This document shows positions 1 to 8,456 of a DNA stretch of 64,000 nucleotides, piece after piece. Below the pieces are notes generated by a model. The model saw only the letters and a list, made by a program, of their open reading frames with translations. It did no database searches and had not been told where the DNA came from. Each line of letters begins with the position of its first letter. Position 1 is the first letter of the stretch. This DNA comes from Streptomyces sp. GSL17-111 (lineage in GTDB: Bacteria; Actinomycetota; Actinomycetes; Streptomycetales; Streptomycetaceae). The stretch is from NCBI RefSeq assembly GCF_037911585.1, contig NZ_JBAJNS010000001.1:3218001-3282000 (forward strand), read 5' to 3'. Made by a program: the position numbers and the translations under genes.

Positions 1-864
1 CTCGACGCGTTCGCCACGGCGCAGGGCGAGGCGTTCCAGGTGGTGGTGGAGGAGCGCCTGTACGGGCGCGAGATCTCCGTCTTCGCCCTGCTGGACGGCA
101 GCGACTACCTGCTCTTCCCCACCGCGCTGGACTTCAAGCGCACCCTGGAGCGGGACGCCGGCAAGAACTGCGACGGGATGGGCTCCATCGCCCCGCACCC
201 GCAGGCGTCCCCGCTGCTGATGGAGGAGATCCGGCGGACGCTCGTGGACCCCCTGGTCCGGGGCCTGCGGGCGGAGCGGCTCACCTATTCGGGGTTCGTC
301 TACATCGGCGCGATGATCACCAGCACGGGGCTGCGGGTGATCGAGATCAACACCCGGTTCGGCGACTCGGAGGCCGAGGCCGTCCTGCCGGGCGTGCACA
401 GCAACTTCACCCGGCTGTGCCGCGCGGTGCTCGACCAGGACGTCGCCTCGCACCCGCTCGTCACCGACGGGCTGGTGCGGTGCAGCGTCGCCCTGACCCA
501 GGGCTGCCTGGACCTCGCCGACCCGGCGACGGCGCCCGGCTGGCCGTTCGGCGCGTTCGAGACGGGCCAGCCCGTCATTGAGCACACGACGGACGCGCCG
601 GACGCCAGCCAGGTGTTCTACGCGAACGTCCGGGCCGCCGAGGGTGGTTCCACGGTCTCCAGCGGTGGCCGGGTGCTGCACGTCGTGGGCACGGGGATCA
701 CCCTCGCCGACGCCCGGAGCGCCGCCTACGCACGCGTCGGGCGGATCTCGTTCCCGGGCATGCGGTACCGCTCCGACATCGGAGCCGTCTTCGAGACGGC
801 GGCGCCCGCCCCCGACGCCACCGGCGCGCGCGGGGAACTGGCCGTCGCGGACAGCGGAAGGTGA
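1..864 (+). CDS. PurD-like ATP-grasp ligase (5'-truncated by window edge)
   Basis: The reading frame is open from base 1, so the start lies outside the window; 287 residues are visible. The C-terminal half resembles phosphoribosylamine-glycine ligase: an ATP-grasp metal-binding segment EINTRFGD near visible residues 115-122, and a PurD-type C-terminal domain with GGRVLHVVGTG followed by an AYxRV...I.FPGMRYRSDIG stretch. The usual PurD signature DHKR...GPNTGGMG is altered to DFKR...GKNCDGMG, so this is probably a paralogue that joins a carboxylate to an amine in specialised metabolism, not the purine enzyme. Its stop lies 6 bases before the aminotransferase start, so the two are probably cotranscribed. 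The substrate is unknown. Confidence 0.8.
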   Translation, partial: LDAFATAQGEAFQVVVEERLYGREISVFALLDGSDYLLFPTALDFKRTLERDAGKNCDGMGSIAPHPQASPLLMEEIRRTLVDPLVRGLRAERLTYSGFVYIGAMITSTGLRVIEINTRFGDSEAEAVLPGVHSNFTRLCRAVLDQDVASHPLVTDGLVRCSVALTQGCLDLADPATAPGWPFGAFETGQPVIEHTTDAPDASQVFYANVRAAEGGSTVSSGGRVLHVVGTGITLADARSAAYARVGRISFPGMRYRSDIGAVFETAAPAPDATGARGELAVADSGR

Positions 865-870
865 GGGCAC

Positions 871-2214
871 ATGACCACTGACACCGTCACACCGACGCTG
901 TTCGAGACCACCGAGTCGGCCGTCCGTTCCTACTCCCGGTCCTTCCCGGGCGTCTTCACCAGCGCCAAGGGCGACCTGCTGTTCACCGAGTCGGGGGAGC
1001 GGTACATCGACTTCCTCTCCGGCGCGGGCACGCTGAACTACGGCCACAGCCCCGACTGCGTCAAGCAGGAGCTGATCGACTACCTGGACCGCGACGGGCT
1101 GATGCACGGCCTGGACCTGTCCACGACGGCCAAGGCCGACTTCCTCGACGCGCTGCGCACCTTCGTCCTCCAGCCGCGCGGGCTGGACTACCGGGTGCAG
1201 TTCACCTCGCCCTCGGGCACCAACGCGGTCGAGGCGGCGCTGAAGCTGGCCCGGCTGGTCACCGGCCGGACCACCGTGGTCGCGTTCAGCGGCGGCTTCC
1301 ACGGCGTCAGCGCGGGCTCGCTCGCGGCGACGGCCTCCGGCTACTTCCGGCAGGGGCTGCACGCCACGCTCTCGCACGTCACGCACGTGCCCTACCCGGA
1401 CTCCCCGCTCGGGGAGTTCGACAGCCTCGGCCTGCTGCGCCGGATGGTCGAGGACCCGAGCTCGGGCGTCGAGAAGCCGGCGGCCGTGGTGCTGGAGACC
1501 GTCCAGGGCGAGGGCGGCGTGTGGGTGGCGCCCGTCGCGTTCCTCCAGGGGCTGCGGGAGCTGTGCGACGAGCACGGCATCCTGCTCGTCGTCGACGACA
1601 TCCAGGCGGGCTGCGGCCGGACGGGGACGTTCTTCTCCTTCGAACGGGCGGGCATCGTCCCCGACCTCGTCACCCTGTCCAAGTCGCTCGGCGGGTACGG
1701 GCTGCCGCTGGCGGTGCTCCTCCTCAAGCCCGAGCTGGACATCTGGCAGCCCGGCCAGCACAACGGCACCTTCCGGGGCAACCAGCTCGCCTTCGTCGCG
1801 GCGAGCGCGGCCCTGCGGCACTTCTGGGGCGACGACGCGTTCAGCCGCCAGGTGCGGACGAAGGGCGAACTCGTCACCGAACTGCTCATGCGCCGCGTGG
1901 CCGGGCCCCTCGGCGTCCACGTGCGCGGCCTCGGGCTCATGCAGGCCGTGGACGTCGGCGGGGTGCCCGGGCTCGACGCCGCCGAGGTCTCCCGGCGGTG
2001 CTTCGCCAAGGGGCTCGTCATCGAGACCTGCGGCCGACGCGACGAGGTGCTCAAGATCCTGCCCCCGCTCACCGTCAGCCAGGTCAACCTGTCGGCGGGG
2101 CTGACCATCCTCATCGACACCCTGACGGAGCTGTACCGGGACCACGCGACCCCCGGGTCCGCCGAAGCCGCAGCGCCGTACGAACTGACCACGAACGGAG
2201 TGCCGGCCGGATGA
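871..2214 (+). CDS. Class III aminotransferase, diaminobutyrate--2-oxoglutarate type (EctB-like)
   Basis: A 447-residue fold-type I PLP enzyme. The PLP-binding aspartate region VVDDIQAGCGRTG lies at about residues 241-253 and the Schiff-base lysine is Lys271 in LSKSLGGYG. The C-terminal IETCGRRDEVLKILPPLT matches EctB/DABA aminotransferases, which make L-2,4-diaminobutyrate from aspartate semialdehyde with glutamate as donor. No ectA or ectC follows, so ectoine synthesis is unlikely at this locus. The more likely role is supplying a diamino acid to the flanking ATP-grasp ligases. Its stop overlaps the next start (ATGA). The family call is firm; the exact substrate is inferred. Confidence 0.85.
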   Translation: MTTDTVTPTLFETTESAVRSYSRSFPGVFTSAKGDLLFTESGERYIDFLSGAGTLNYGHSPDCVKQELIDYLDRDGLMHGLDLSTTAKADFLDALRTFVLQPRGLDYRVQFTSPSGTNAVEAALKLARLVTGRTTVVAFSGGFHGVSAGSLAATASGYFRQGLHATLSHVTHVPYPDSPLGEFDSLGLLRRMVEDPSSGVEKPAAVVLETVQGEGGVWVAPVAFLQGLRELCDEHGILLVVDDIQAGCGRTGTFFSFERAGIVPDLVTLSKSLGGYGLPLAVLLLKPELDIWQPGQHNGTFRGNQLAFVAASAALRHFWGDDAFSRQVRTKGELVTELLMRRVAGPLGVHVRGLGLMQAVDVGGVPGLDAAEVSRRCFAKGLVIETCGRRDEVLKILPPLTVSQVNLSAGLTILIDTLTELYRDHATPGSAEAAAPYELTTNGVPAG

Positions 2215-3863
2215 GAACAGCCGTCATCATCTCCACCCGCGGCTTCGCCGCGTTCCGCCACGACCTGCTGGAGGACCCCGACTCCGTGCGGTTCGTCGGG
2301 ATCTTCTCCGACCTGGACGTGGAGAACCTGAGCGAGGAGCAGCGCGCCCGGTTCCACCGCGTCCACGTCGTCCCGTGCGGGCTGGCGGACCCGAGCCCCA
2401 TGCTGTACTCCCTCGTCGACGAGGACGCGGCGCGCGCCGTCGTGGCCGAGATCCTGCGGGAGACGCCGCGGGAGGACGTCACGGTCCACTGCTACGACGA
2501 GCAGGACATGATGGTCGCGGCGAACCTCCGCACCCACTTCGGCCTGCGCGGGCCGGGGACGGACGACATCGCGCCGTTCCGCGACAAGATCCTCATGAAG
2601 GAGCGGCTGCGCGAAGCGGGCGTGCGGGTCCCGCTGTTCGGGCTCTTCGCCCCCGAGCGGTTCGCCCTCGACGCGCCCGGCTACTTCAAGGAGATCGTCG
2701 GCGAGGTGGGCCTGCCGTTCATCCTCAAGCCCACCGACTCGGCGGGCTCCGAGGGCGTCCTGAAGATCACCGACCGGGCCGGCTTCGAGGCGCTGCCCGA
2801 CGACCTCGGCCGGCCCTACGAGTACGAGGAGTTCGTCGAGGGGACGATGTACAGCGTCAACATCGTCTCCGAGGCCGGGCGCACCGTCTTCGGCGGGGTG
2901 ACCGAGTACCTCGTCAACTCGATGGAGATCCCCGGCGGCAAGGTCAACGCCGACATCAACCTGATCGACTCCGACCCGCGCGTGGCGCGCATGGTCGCCT
3001 TCGGCGAGCGGGCCCTGGACGCCCTGGGCCGCCCGGACGGGGGCTCCCACCTGGAGCTGTTCCACACCGCCGACGACGAGCTGGTCTTCCTGGAGGTCGC
3101 CGCCCGCTTCAAGGGCATGGCCGGACTCGCCGCCATGCAGCGCAACTACGCGACCGCCTTCATCAACCTGGCCTTCCAGATCGAGAGCGGTGTGCGCAGC
3201 CGCCCCTACGACGGCGAACAGGTCTACTGCTACGACGGCGTGGTGCCCAAGAGCCACGGCGTCGTCTGCGAACTGGTCGAGCCGGAGCTGGAGAGCGACG
3301 TCGAGATGACGTGGACGGTGCGGGTGGGGGAGGAGATCGAGCAGAGCAACTCGCTCCTGGCCAACGGCGGCACCTTCCTCGTGCTGAACAAGGACTACGA
3401 GGCCGCCTACCGCGACTTCCGCCGGCTCGCCGACTACCGGCCGATCCGCTACCGCACGGCGAGCCGGACGCTGGGCACTCCGCCCGCCGCGCCGGAGCGC
3501 GCGGTCGCGTACTTCCAGCAGACGCGGCTGGCGTGCGAGACCGACCCCTACGACGTCCACCACGACCTGCAAGCCGGAACCGGCGGCTTCGTCCTCATCG
3601 ACGCCCGGCGGCCCGAGGCGTACGCGCGCGAGCACCTACCGGGCGCCGTCAGCCTCCCGCACCAGGACATCACCGCCGAGACGACCGCCGGGCTCGACCG
3701 GGACGTCCCGTGCGTCACCTACGGCTGGGGGCCCGCCTGCAACGGCGGGACGCGCGCCGCCGCGAAGCTCGCGGCGCTCGGCTTCCAGGTCAAGGAGATG
3801 ATCGGCGGGCTGGAGTACTACCGGCGCGGCGGCTACCCGACGCAGGGGGACGACCCGGCGTGA
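2211..3863 (+). CDS. ATP-grasp ligase fused to a C-terminal rhodanese domain
   Basis: A 550-residue protein with two parts. Residues about 1-430 are an ATP-grasp ligase: substrate/hinge segment near 120-145 (DKILMKERLREAGV), ATP-binding FILKPTDSAGSEGV near 170-183, and metal-site segment FLEVAARFKG at 293-302, where an Ala stands where Asn is common. Residues about 445-545 are a rhodanese domain with DARRPEAYAREHLPGAVSLP and an active-site loop from Cys510 to Arg515 (CNGGTR), so the sulfur-accepting cysteine is present. ATG at 2211 overlaps the upstream stop as ATGA. It probably activates a carboxylate for amide bond formation; the rhodanese may deliver or remove sulfur. The pairing is unusual and the product is unknown. 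Confidence 0.8.
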   Translation: MRTAVIISTRGFAAFRHDLLEDPDSVRFVGIFSDLDVENLSEEQRARFHRVHVVPCGLADPSPMLYSLVDEDAARAVVAEILRETPREDVTVHCYDEQDMMVAANLRTHFGLRGPGTDDIAPFRDKILMKERLREAGVRVPLFGLFAPERFALDAPGYFKEIVGEVGLPFILKPTDSAGSEGVLKITDRAGFEALPDDLGRPYEYEEFVEGTMYSVNIVSEAGRTVFGGVTEYLVNSMEIPGGKVNADINLIDSDPRVARMVAFGERALDALGRPDGGSHLELFHTADDELVFLEVAARFKGMAGLAAMQRNYATAFINLAFQIESGVRSRPYDGEQVYCYDGVVPKSHGVVCELVEPELESDVEMTWTVRVGEEIEQSNSLLANGGTFLVLNKDYEAAYRDFRRLADYRPIRYRTASRTLGTPPAAPERAVAYFQQTRLACETDPYDVHHDLQAGTGGFVLIDARRPEAYAREHLPGAVSLPHQDITAETTAGLDRDVPCVTYGWGPACNGGTRAAAKLAALGFQVKEMIGGLEYYRRGGYPTQGDDPA

Positions 3864-4489
3864 CGCCGCCCCGGCCCCACCCCGGTCGGCTCGCCGACGC
3901 CCTGCTGCTGCACGTCGCCGCCGCGTCGGGGGGACGCCCCGACCGGTGGCGCGTGGAGCTCGGGCTGGGGACGGCGGGGGCCGTCCTCGTCGACCTGGCG
4001 CTGGCCGGGCGCGTCGCCGTGCGCCCCGGCCACGTCACCGTCCGGTGCGCCGACCGCGTCGAGGACCCCGTCGCGGACGAGGTCCTGGGCGCCCTGCTCC
4101 TCGCCGACCGGCGGCGCTGTCTGGAGGGCCGCCTCGAACACCTCGCACCGCGTGTGTACGAGGCGGTGCTGGCCCGGCTGTTGGAGGAGCGGCGTCTCGT
4201 GTTCGTCCCCGGCGGGCCCGGCGTCCCCGGGGCGTCCGGCGGGTCCGGCCGGCCCGGACGGTTCGCCGGGTTCGCCGCCCGGCGCGGCGGACGCCACCTG
4301 CCCGCCCGGCCGCTCGCGGCACCGCCCCCCGGGCCGCACGCCGACGCCCTCGCGGCGCTGGTGCGGGCGACCCGCCGGGAGCGGACGCCGCCGGGCGCGC
4401 CGACGCCGCCCGAGCCGGCCGGTACGGTCTGCGCCGCCGTCACCGCCGCGCTGCGCTCGGCGGCCCAGACCCTCACCTGTCCGTTCTGA
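3860..4489 (+). CDS. GPP34 (GOLPH3/VPS74) family protein
   Basis: A 209-residue protein starting with GTG that overlaps the previous stop as GTGA, so it is translationally coupled to the ATP-grasp/rhodanese gene. The pattern AD(A)LLLHV..., WRVELGLGTAGAVLVDLALAGRVAV, DEVLGALLLAD and YEAVLARLLEE follows actinobacterial GPP34-domain proteins. In eukaryotes this fold binds phosphatidylinositol-4-phosphate; in Streptomyces the family is expanded with mostly unknown roles. A Gly/Pro-rich insertion (about residues 115-160) and a short Cys-containing tail are unusual. Its place as last gene of the operon suggests a membrane-associated or accessory role, but this is inference. Confidence 0.65.
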   Translation: MTPPRPHPGRLADALLLHVAAASGGRPDRWRVELGLGTAGAVLVDLALAGRVAVRPGHVTVRCADRVEDPVADEVLGALLLADRRRCLEGRLEHLAPRVYEAVLARLLEERRLVFVPGGPGVPGASGGSGRPGRFAGFAARRGGRHLPARPLAAPPPGPHADALAALVRATRRERTPPGAPTPPEPAGTVCAAVTAALRSAAQTLTCPF

Positions 4490-4527
4490 CCCGACGTGCG
4501 CCGGGCCGGAACGGCCGGGACCCGGCG

Positions 4528-5004
4528 TCAGTCCCGCAGCTCCACCTGGATCTCGACCTCCACGGGCGCGTCGATCGGCAGGACGGAGACGCCGACCGCG
4601 CTGCGGGCGTGCACCCCGGCGTCGCCGAGGACGTTGCCCAGCAGCTCGCTGGCGCCGTTGACGACGCCGGGCTGCCCGGTGAAGTGCGGGGCCGAGGCGA
4701 CGAAGCCGACGACCTTCACCACACGCGCGATCCGGTCGAGGTCACCGGCGACCGACTTCACGGCCGCCAGGGCGTTGAGCGCGCACACGGCCGCCAGCTC
4801 CTTCGCCTGCTCGGGTGAGACCTCGCTGCCCACCTTGCCCGCCACCGGCAGCGAGCCGTCCACCAGGGGCACCTGGCCCGAGGTGTACACGTAGCGGCCG
4901 GTCTGCACGGCGGGGACGTACGCGGCCAGCGGCGGCGTCACCTCGGGCAGCTTCAGGCCCAGCTCGGCGAGTTTCGCCTCGACCCGGCCCGCCGGGGCGC
5001 TCAC
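4528..5004 (-). CDS. RidA (YjgF/UK114) family protein
   Basis: A 158-residue protein. The GTG start at 5004 was chosen because it overlaps the stop of the upstream small gene (GTGA on the minus strand) and fits family length; upstream in-frame sequence is low-complexity. Motifs include YVPAVQTGRYVYTSGQVPLVDG and the C-terminal SAVGVSVLPIDAPVEVEIQV. This is the longer RidA variant common in actinobacteria. RidA proteins hydrolyse reactive enamine/imine intermediates released by PLP enzymes. The gene converges on the biosynthetic operon, with only about 38 bases between the two stops. From memory it usually accompanies the DUF4177-like and ArsA genes in Streptomyces, so a link to the operon is not implied. 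Confidence 0.85.
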   Translation of the reverse strand: MSAPAGRVEAKLAELGLKLPEVTPPLAAYVPAVQTGRYVYTSGQVPLVDGSLPVAGKVGSEVSPEQAKELAAVCALNALAAVKSVAGDLDRIARVVKVVGFVASAPHFTGQPGVVNGASELLGNVLGDAGVHARSAVGVSVLPIDAPVEVEIQVELRD

Positions 5005-5159
5005 GCCTTCTCCCGCTTGAGGTAGGCCACCAGCTGCTCGGGGTTGTTCGGGCCGGGCACGACCTGGACGAGCTCCCACCCGTCCTCGCCCCAGGTGTCC
5101 AGGATCTGCTTGGTCGCGTGCACGAGGAGCGGCACCGTCGCGTATTCCCATTTCGTCAT
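5001..5159 (-). CDS. Small DUF4177-like protein (52 aa)
   Basis: Encodes 52 residues beginning MTKWEYATVPLLVHATKQ and containing LDTWGEDGWELVQV and YLKREKA, the pattern of the small DUF4177 family (one beta-rich domain, no known activity). The ATG at 5159 is chosen over longer in-frame extensions because upstream sequence is Pro/Gly-rich and family members begin at this point. Its stop overlaps the RidA start, so the two form a two-gene operon. It is divergent from the ArsA pair, with about 96 bases between the starts for both promoters. Confidence 0.8.
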   Translation of the reverse strand: MTKWEYATVPLLVHATKQILDTWGEDGWELVQVVPGPNNPEQLVAYLKREKA

Positions 5160-5255
5160 GGGCCCGAGCGTAACGGCTGCGGCGGGGCCCGACGGGCCGT
5201 GCCCCGGAGGCGGGCGGCGTCGCCCGCCCGGGGGCCAGGAACTAGGCTCCTGGCC

Positions 5256-6305
5256 GTGAGCAGGCTGCATGTGGTCACCGGCAAGGGCGGCACGGGCAAG
5301 ACGACGGTCGCCGCCGCACTCGCGCTCGCCCTGGCGGACGCCGGGAAGCGCACACTCCTCGTGGAGGTGGAGGGACGACAGGGCATCGCCCAGCTCTTCG
5401 AGACCGAGGCGCTCCCCTACGAGGAGCGCAAGATCGCGGTGGCGCCGGGCGGGGGCGAGGTCTTCGCGCTGGCCATCGACGCCGAGCGCGCCCTACTGGA
5501 CTACCTCCAGATGTTCTACAAACTCGGCAGCGCGGGCCGCGCCCTGCGCAGGATCGGCGCGATCGACTTCGCGACCACCATCGCCCCCGGCGTCCGGGAC
5601 GTCCTGCTGACCGGCAAGGCGTGCGAGGCGGTGCGGCGACGCGACCGCGCGGGCGCGTTCGTCTACGACGCCGTGGTCATGGACGCCCCGCCGACCGGCC
5701 GCATCACCCGGTTCCTGGGGGTCAACGACGAGGTCGCCGGACTCGCCCGGGTCGGGCCTGTGCACCACCAGGCGCAGGCCGTCATGCGGGTGCTGAAGTC
5801 GCCGGAGACGGCCGTGCACCTGGTCACGCTGCTGGAGGAGATGCCGGTGCAGGAGACCGTGGACGGCGTCGCCGAGCTGCGCGGGGCCGGACTGCCGGTC
5901 GGCGCGGCCGTCGTGAACCTCGTCCGCCCGGCGGTGCTGGACGCGGCGGAGGTCACGGCGGCGGACGGCGTCCGCGCGGAGCTGGCCGAGGCCTTCGCGA
6001 CCGCCGGGCTCGGCGGCGCGCGGCGCGGCGGCAAGGCGCAGCGGCTCGTGGACCCGCTGCTCCGGCAGGCCCGCGAGCACGCCGAGCGGGTCACCCTGGA
6101 GGAGCGGCAGCGGGCGGAGATCGCCGCGCTGGACCTGCCCACGCTGGAACTGCCGCTGCTGTGGGACGGCGTCGACCTCGCCGGCCTCTACACGCTCGCC
6201 GCCGCCCTGCGCGCCCAGGACGGGCACGCGGTGACGGGCGACCCGGGCGGCCCGTCGGGTGACCCGGGCGGCGAGGGCGACGAGCGGGAAGGAGCCGGGG
6301 CATGA
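5256..6305 (+). CDS. ArsA/GET3-family ATPase, first of a pair
   Basis: A 349-residue P-loop ATPase of the deviant Walker A (SIMIBI) class, with GKGGTGKTT at residues 9-17, a VEVEGRQGIAQLF segment and the switch-like DAPPTGRITRFL. These proteins resemble arsenite/tail-anchored-protein ATPases, but the Streptomyces pair is not tied to arsenic resistance. GTG at 5256 begins VSRLHVVTGKGG, placing the P-loop at the N-terminus as expected. A Gly/Pro/Asp-rich C-terminal tail follows the domain. It overlaps the second ATPase as ATGA, so the two are probably made together and may form a heteromer. Confidence 0.85.
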   Translation: MSRLHVVTGKGGTGKTTVAAALALALADAGKRTLLVEVEGRQGIAQLFETEALPYEERKIAVAPGGGEVFALAIDAERALLDYLQMFYKLGSAGRALRRIGAIDFATTIAPGVRDVLLTGKACEAVRRRDRAGAFVYDAVVMDAPPTGRITRFLGVNDEVAGLARVGPVHHQAQAVMRVLKSPETAVHLVTLLEEMPVQETVDGVAELRGAGLPVGAAVVNLVRPAVLDAAEVTAADGVRAELAEAFATAGLGGARRGGKAQRLVDPLLRQAREHAERVTLEERQRAEIAALDLPTLELPLLWDGVDLAGLYTLAAALRAQDGHAVTGDPGGPSGDPGGEGDEREGAGA

Positions 6306-7495
6306 GCCCGGAGGTACTGCGGGACGTTCCCGTGCTGGAGACCGACCCGCTGCTGGACGACCCGGCCACCCGCATCGTCGTCTGCTGCGGCGCGGGCGGC
6401 GTCGGGAAGACGACCTCGGCGGCGGCCCTCGGCCTCCGCGCGGCCGAGCGCGGCCGAAAGGTCGTCGTGCTGACCATCGACCCGGCCCGCCGGCTCGCCC
6501 AGTCCATGGGCCTGACCGAGCTGGACAACACCCCCCGGCGGGTGCCCGGCATCGACACCGCCCAGGGCGGTGAACTGCACGCGATGATGCTGGACATGAA
6601 GCGCACGTTCGACGAGATCGTCGAGGCGCACGCGGACGCCGACCGGGCCCGCGCGATCCTGGACAACCCCTTCTACCAGTCCCTGTCGGCCGGATTCGCG
6701 GGCACGCAGGAGTACATGGCGATGGAGAAGCTCGGCCAGCTCCGCGCCCGCGACGCGTGGGACCTCATCATCGTCGACACCCCGCCGAGCCGCTCCGCGC
6801 TGGACTTCCTGGACGCTCCCGGCCGCCTCGGCTCGTTCCTCGACGGCCGCTTCATCCGGCTGCTCGCCGCGCCCGCGAAGGCGGGCGGCAGGGCCGGGCT
6901 CAAGATGTTCAGCCTCGGCATGACCGGGGTGTCGATGGTGACGGGGACGCTGGGCAAGCTGCTCGGCACCGGGATGCTGCGCGACGTGCAGACGTTCGTC
7001 GCCGCCATGGACACGCTGTTCGGCGGCTTCCGCACCCGGGCCGACGCCACCTACCGGCTGCTCCAGGCCCCGGGCACGGCGTTCCTCGTCGTCGCCGCGC
7101 CCGAGCGGGACGCGCTGCGGGAAGCGGCGTACTTCGTGGAGCGGCTGCACGCCGACCGCATGCCGCTGGCCGGGCTGCTGCTCAACCGCGTCCACGGCAG
7201 CAGCGCCGGGGCGCTCAGCGCCGAGCGGGCCCTGGCCGCCGCCGAGACGCTGGAGGAGGGCGCGGACGGTGCCGGAGGTCCGCACCGGCTCGCGGCCGGG
7301 CTGCTGACGCTGCACGCCGAACGCATGCGGGTCATCGCCCGCGAGCGCCGGATGCGGGACCGCTTCACCGCCCTCCACCCGGAGGTGCCGGTGGCCGAGG
7401 TCGCCGCCCTGCCCGGCGACGTCCACGACCTGGCCGGGCTGCGCGACATCGGCGAACTGCTCGCCGCGCAGCCGCCCGACCCGCAGCGGAGCTAG
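6302..7495 (+). CDS. ArsA/GET3-family ATPase, second of a pair
   Basis: A 397-residue ATPase with Walker A GAGGVGKTT at residues 30-38, TIDPARRLAQSMG (DPARRLA is typical of ArsA-like proteins) and IIVDTPPSRSALDFLDAPGRL. The start overlaps the previous stop (ATGA), indicating coupled translation. It is longer than its partner and has a hydrophobic-rich central region (KMFSLGMTGVSMVTGTLGKLLG) that could bind a membrane helix. It faces wblA tail to tail, with a perfect 12-bp hairpin between them. Its cellular role is unknown. Confidence 0.85.
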   Translation: MSPEVLRDVPVLETDPLLDDPATRIVVCCGAGGVGKTTSAAALGLRAAERGRKVVVLTIDPARRLAQSMGLTELDNTPRRVPGIDTAQGGELHAMMLDMKRTFDEIVEAHADADRARAILDNPFYQSLSAGFAGTQEYMAMEKLGQLRARDAWDLIIVDTPPSRSALDFLDAPGRLGSFLDGRFIRLLAAPAKAGGRAGLKMFSLGMTGVSMVTGTLGKLLGTGMLRDVQTFVAAMDTLFGGFRTRADATYRLLQAPGTAFLVVAAPERDALREAAYFVERLHADRMPLAGLLLNRVHGSSAGALSAERALAAAETLEEGADGAGGPHRLAAGLLTLHAERMRVIARERRMRDRFTALHPEVPVAEVAALPGDVHDLAGLRDIGELLAAQPPDPQRS

Positions 7496-7497
7496 CA

Positions 7498-7526
7498 GCG
7501 ACCGGCCGTCCCCCACGGCCGGTCGC
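7498..7526. terminator. Bidirectional hairpin between ArsA-2 and wblA
   Basis: A perfect 12-bp stem (7498-7509 with 7515-7526) closes a CCCCC loop and begins 3 bases after the ATPase stop. It lies between two convergent genes, so it probably terminates both. There is no U-tract, as is usual in Streptomyces. Confidence 0.8.
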
Positions 7527-7540
7527 CGGGCCCGTACCGG

Positions 7541-7897
7541 TCAGCCCGCGGCCACCGGTACGCCGCCGCGCTCGTGCGCGTCCACGTCCGCCGAGGCCTC
7601 GGCGTACTCACGCCCGAAGGACTCGTACTCCGCCCTGGCCGTCTCCAGCAGCCGACGCCAGGAGCTGACCATGGGGCGCCGGCGCAGCAGCGCCCTGCGC
7701 TCCCGCTCCGTCATGCCGCCCCACACGCCGAACTCCACGCGGTTGTCGAGGGCATCGGCGAGACATTCGGTGCGTACCGGACATCCGGTGCACACCGCCT
7801 TGGCCCTGTTCTGGGCCGCTCCTTGTACGAACAATTCGTCCGGATCCGTCGTACGGCAGGCGGCCTGCGTACTCCAGTCGGTTGCCCAGCTGCTCAT
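7541..7897 (-). CDS. wblA: WhiB-family iron-sulfur regulator WblA
   Basis: A 118-residue protein with the four WhiB cysteines C14, C36, C39 and C45, which bind a [4Fe-4S] cluster, then the GVWGGMT turn and the basic ERERRALLRRRP segment that contacts DNA. The N-terminus (WSTQAACRTTDPDELFVQGAAQNRAK) matches WblA, a global regulator of the switch from aerial growth to sporulation and of antibiotic output. WhiB proteins act by binding the principal sigma factor. ATG at 7897 has a purine-rich GAGAGGA about 10 bases upstream. The position between the ArsA pair and a class A PBP gene is as I recall for wblA in other Streptomyces. A long upstream region suggests complex control. Confidence 0.92.
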   Translation of the reverse strand: MSSWATDWSTQAACRTTDPDELFVQGAAQNRAKAVCTGCPVRTECLADALDNRVEFGVWGGMTERERRALLRRRPMVSSWRRLLETARAEYESFGREYAEASADVDAHERGGVPVAAG

Positions 7898-8456
7898 GCT
7901 GGCGCCGTCCTCTCCCGAAATCGAGGCTCCCCCACGACGACAAACGGCATATGCGCCGTCGCCAGTTGGGACGTTACGGAAGGCGAGCAGACGGCAACAC
8001 CCCCGTCGGGCCCAATCTTGAATGGCCCGAACGGACTATGCGTGCGCGCCAGATCACCCAACGGAGTGACCCCACGTCGGACGGGTTGTCAGGTGCCGTG
8101 GTGCGCAGTTCGCTGGCATATTCCGCCCAAAGGGACGGGTCTCATCACTCACAAGAGTGAGAATCGGGGCGATATGGCCGTCGCGGGGCGTGACCTGATC
8201 GAACACCGACCCCCTTGTTCGCACGATCCACACCTCTGTTCGGTGCGGCCCGGCTCGCCCCTGAGTTGAACGGCGGCCGTCCGGACGTCCCCCCGGCGTC
8301 CTGCGACGTCCTCCGCGCAGCGTTCCTTCCGCAGCGCTTTCCCCGCGACGTGACTCCGGCGGCGGCCCGGCCACGCCCTCCGTCCGGCGGGCGGCGGGCG
8401 GCGTCCGCGGCACCGGCACCACGGGGGCGGCGACGCGTCGGGCTACCCTTGCCCGC
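7898..8456. promoter_or_regulatory. Long divergent regulatory region wblA / PBP
   Basis: There are 559 bases without a credible gene between the divergent starts of wblA and the PBP gene. Composition is less GC-rich than the flanks around 7920-8160. It holds an inverted repeat TCACTC-ACAA-GAGTGA at 8145-8160. The 8-base gap between the TCAC and GTGA half-sites does not fit a BldD box, and I could not assign the repeat. A long wblA 5' untranslated region is likely. No start codon with a good ribosome site and coding-like composition was seen on either strand. Confidence 0.5.

Noticed and set aside
871..2214. Ectoine biosynthesis
   Set aside because: The EctB-like gene has no ectA, ectC or ectD beside it; the flanking genes are ATP-grasp ligases.
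8145..8160. BldD binding site upstream of wblA
   Set aside because: The half-sites TCAC and GTGA are 8 bases apart, not the 5 expected for a BldD box.
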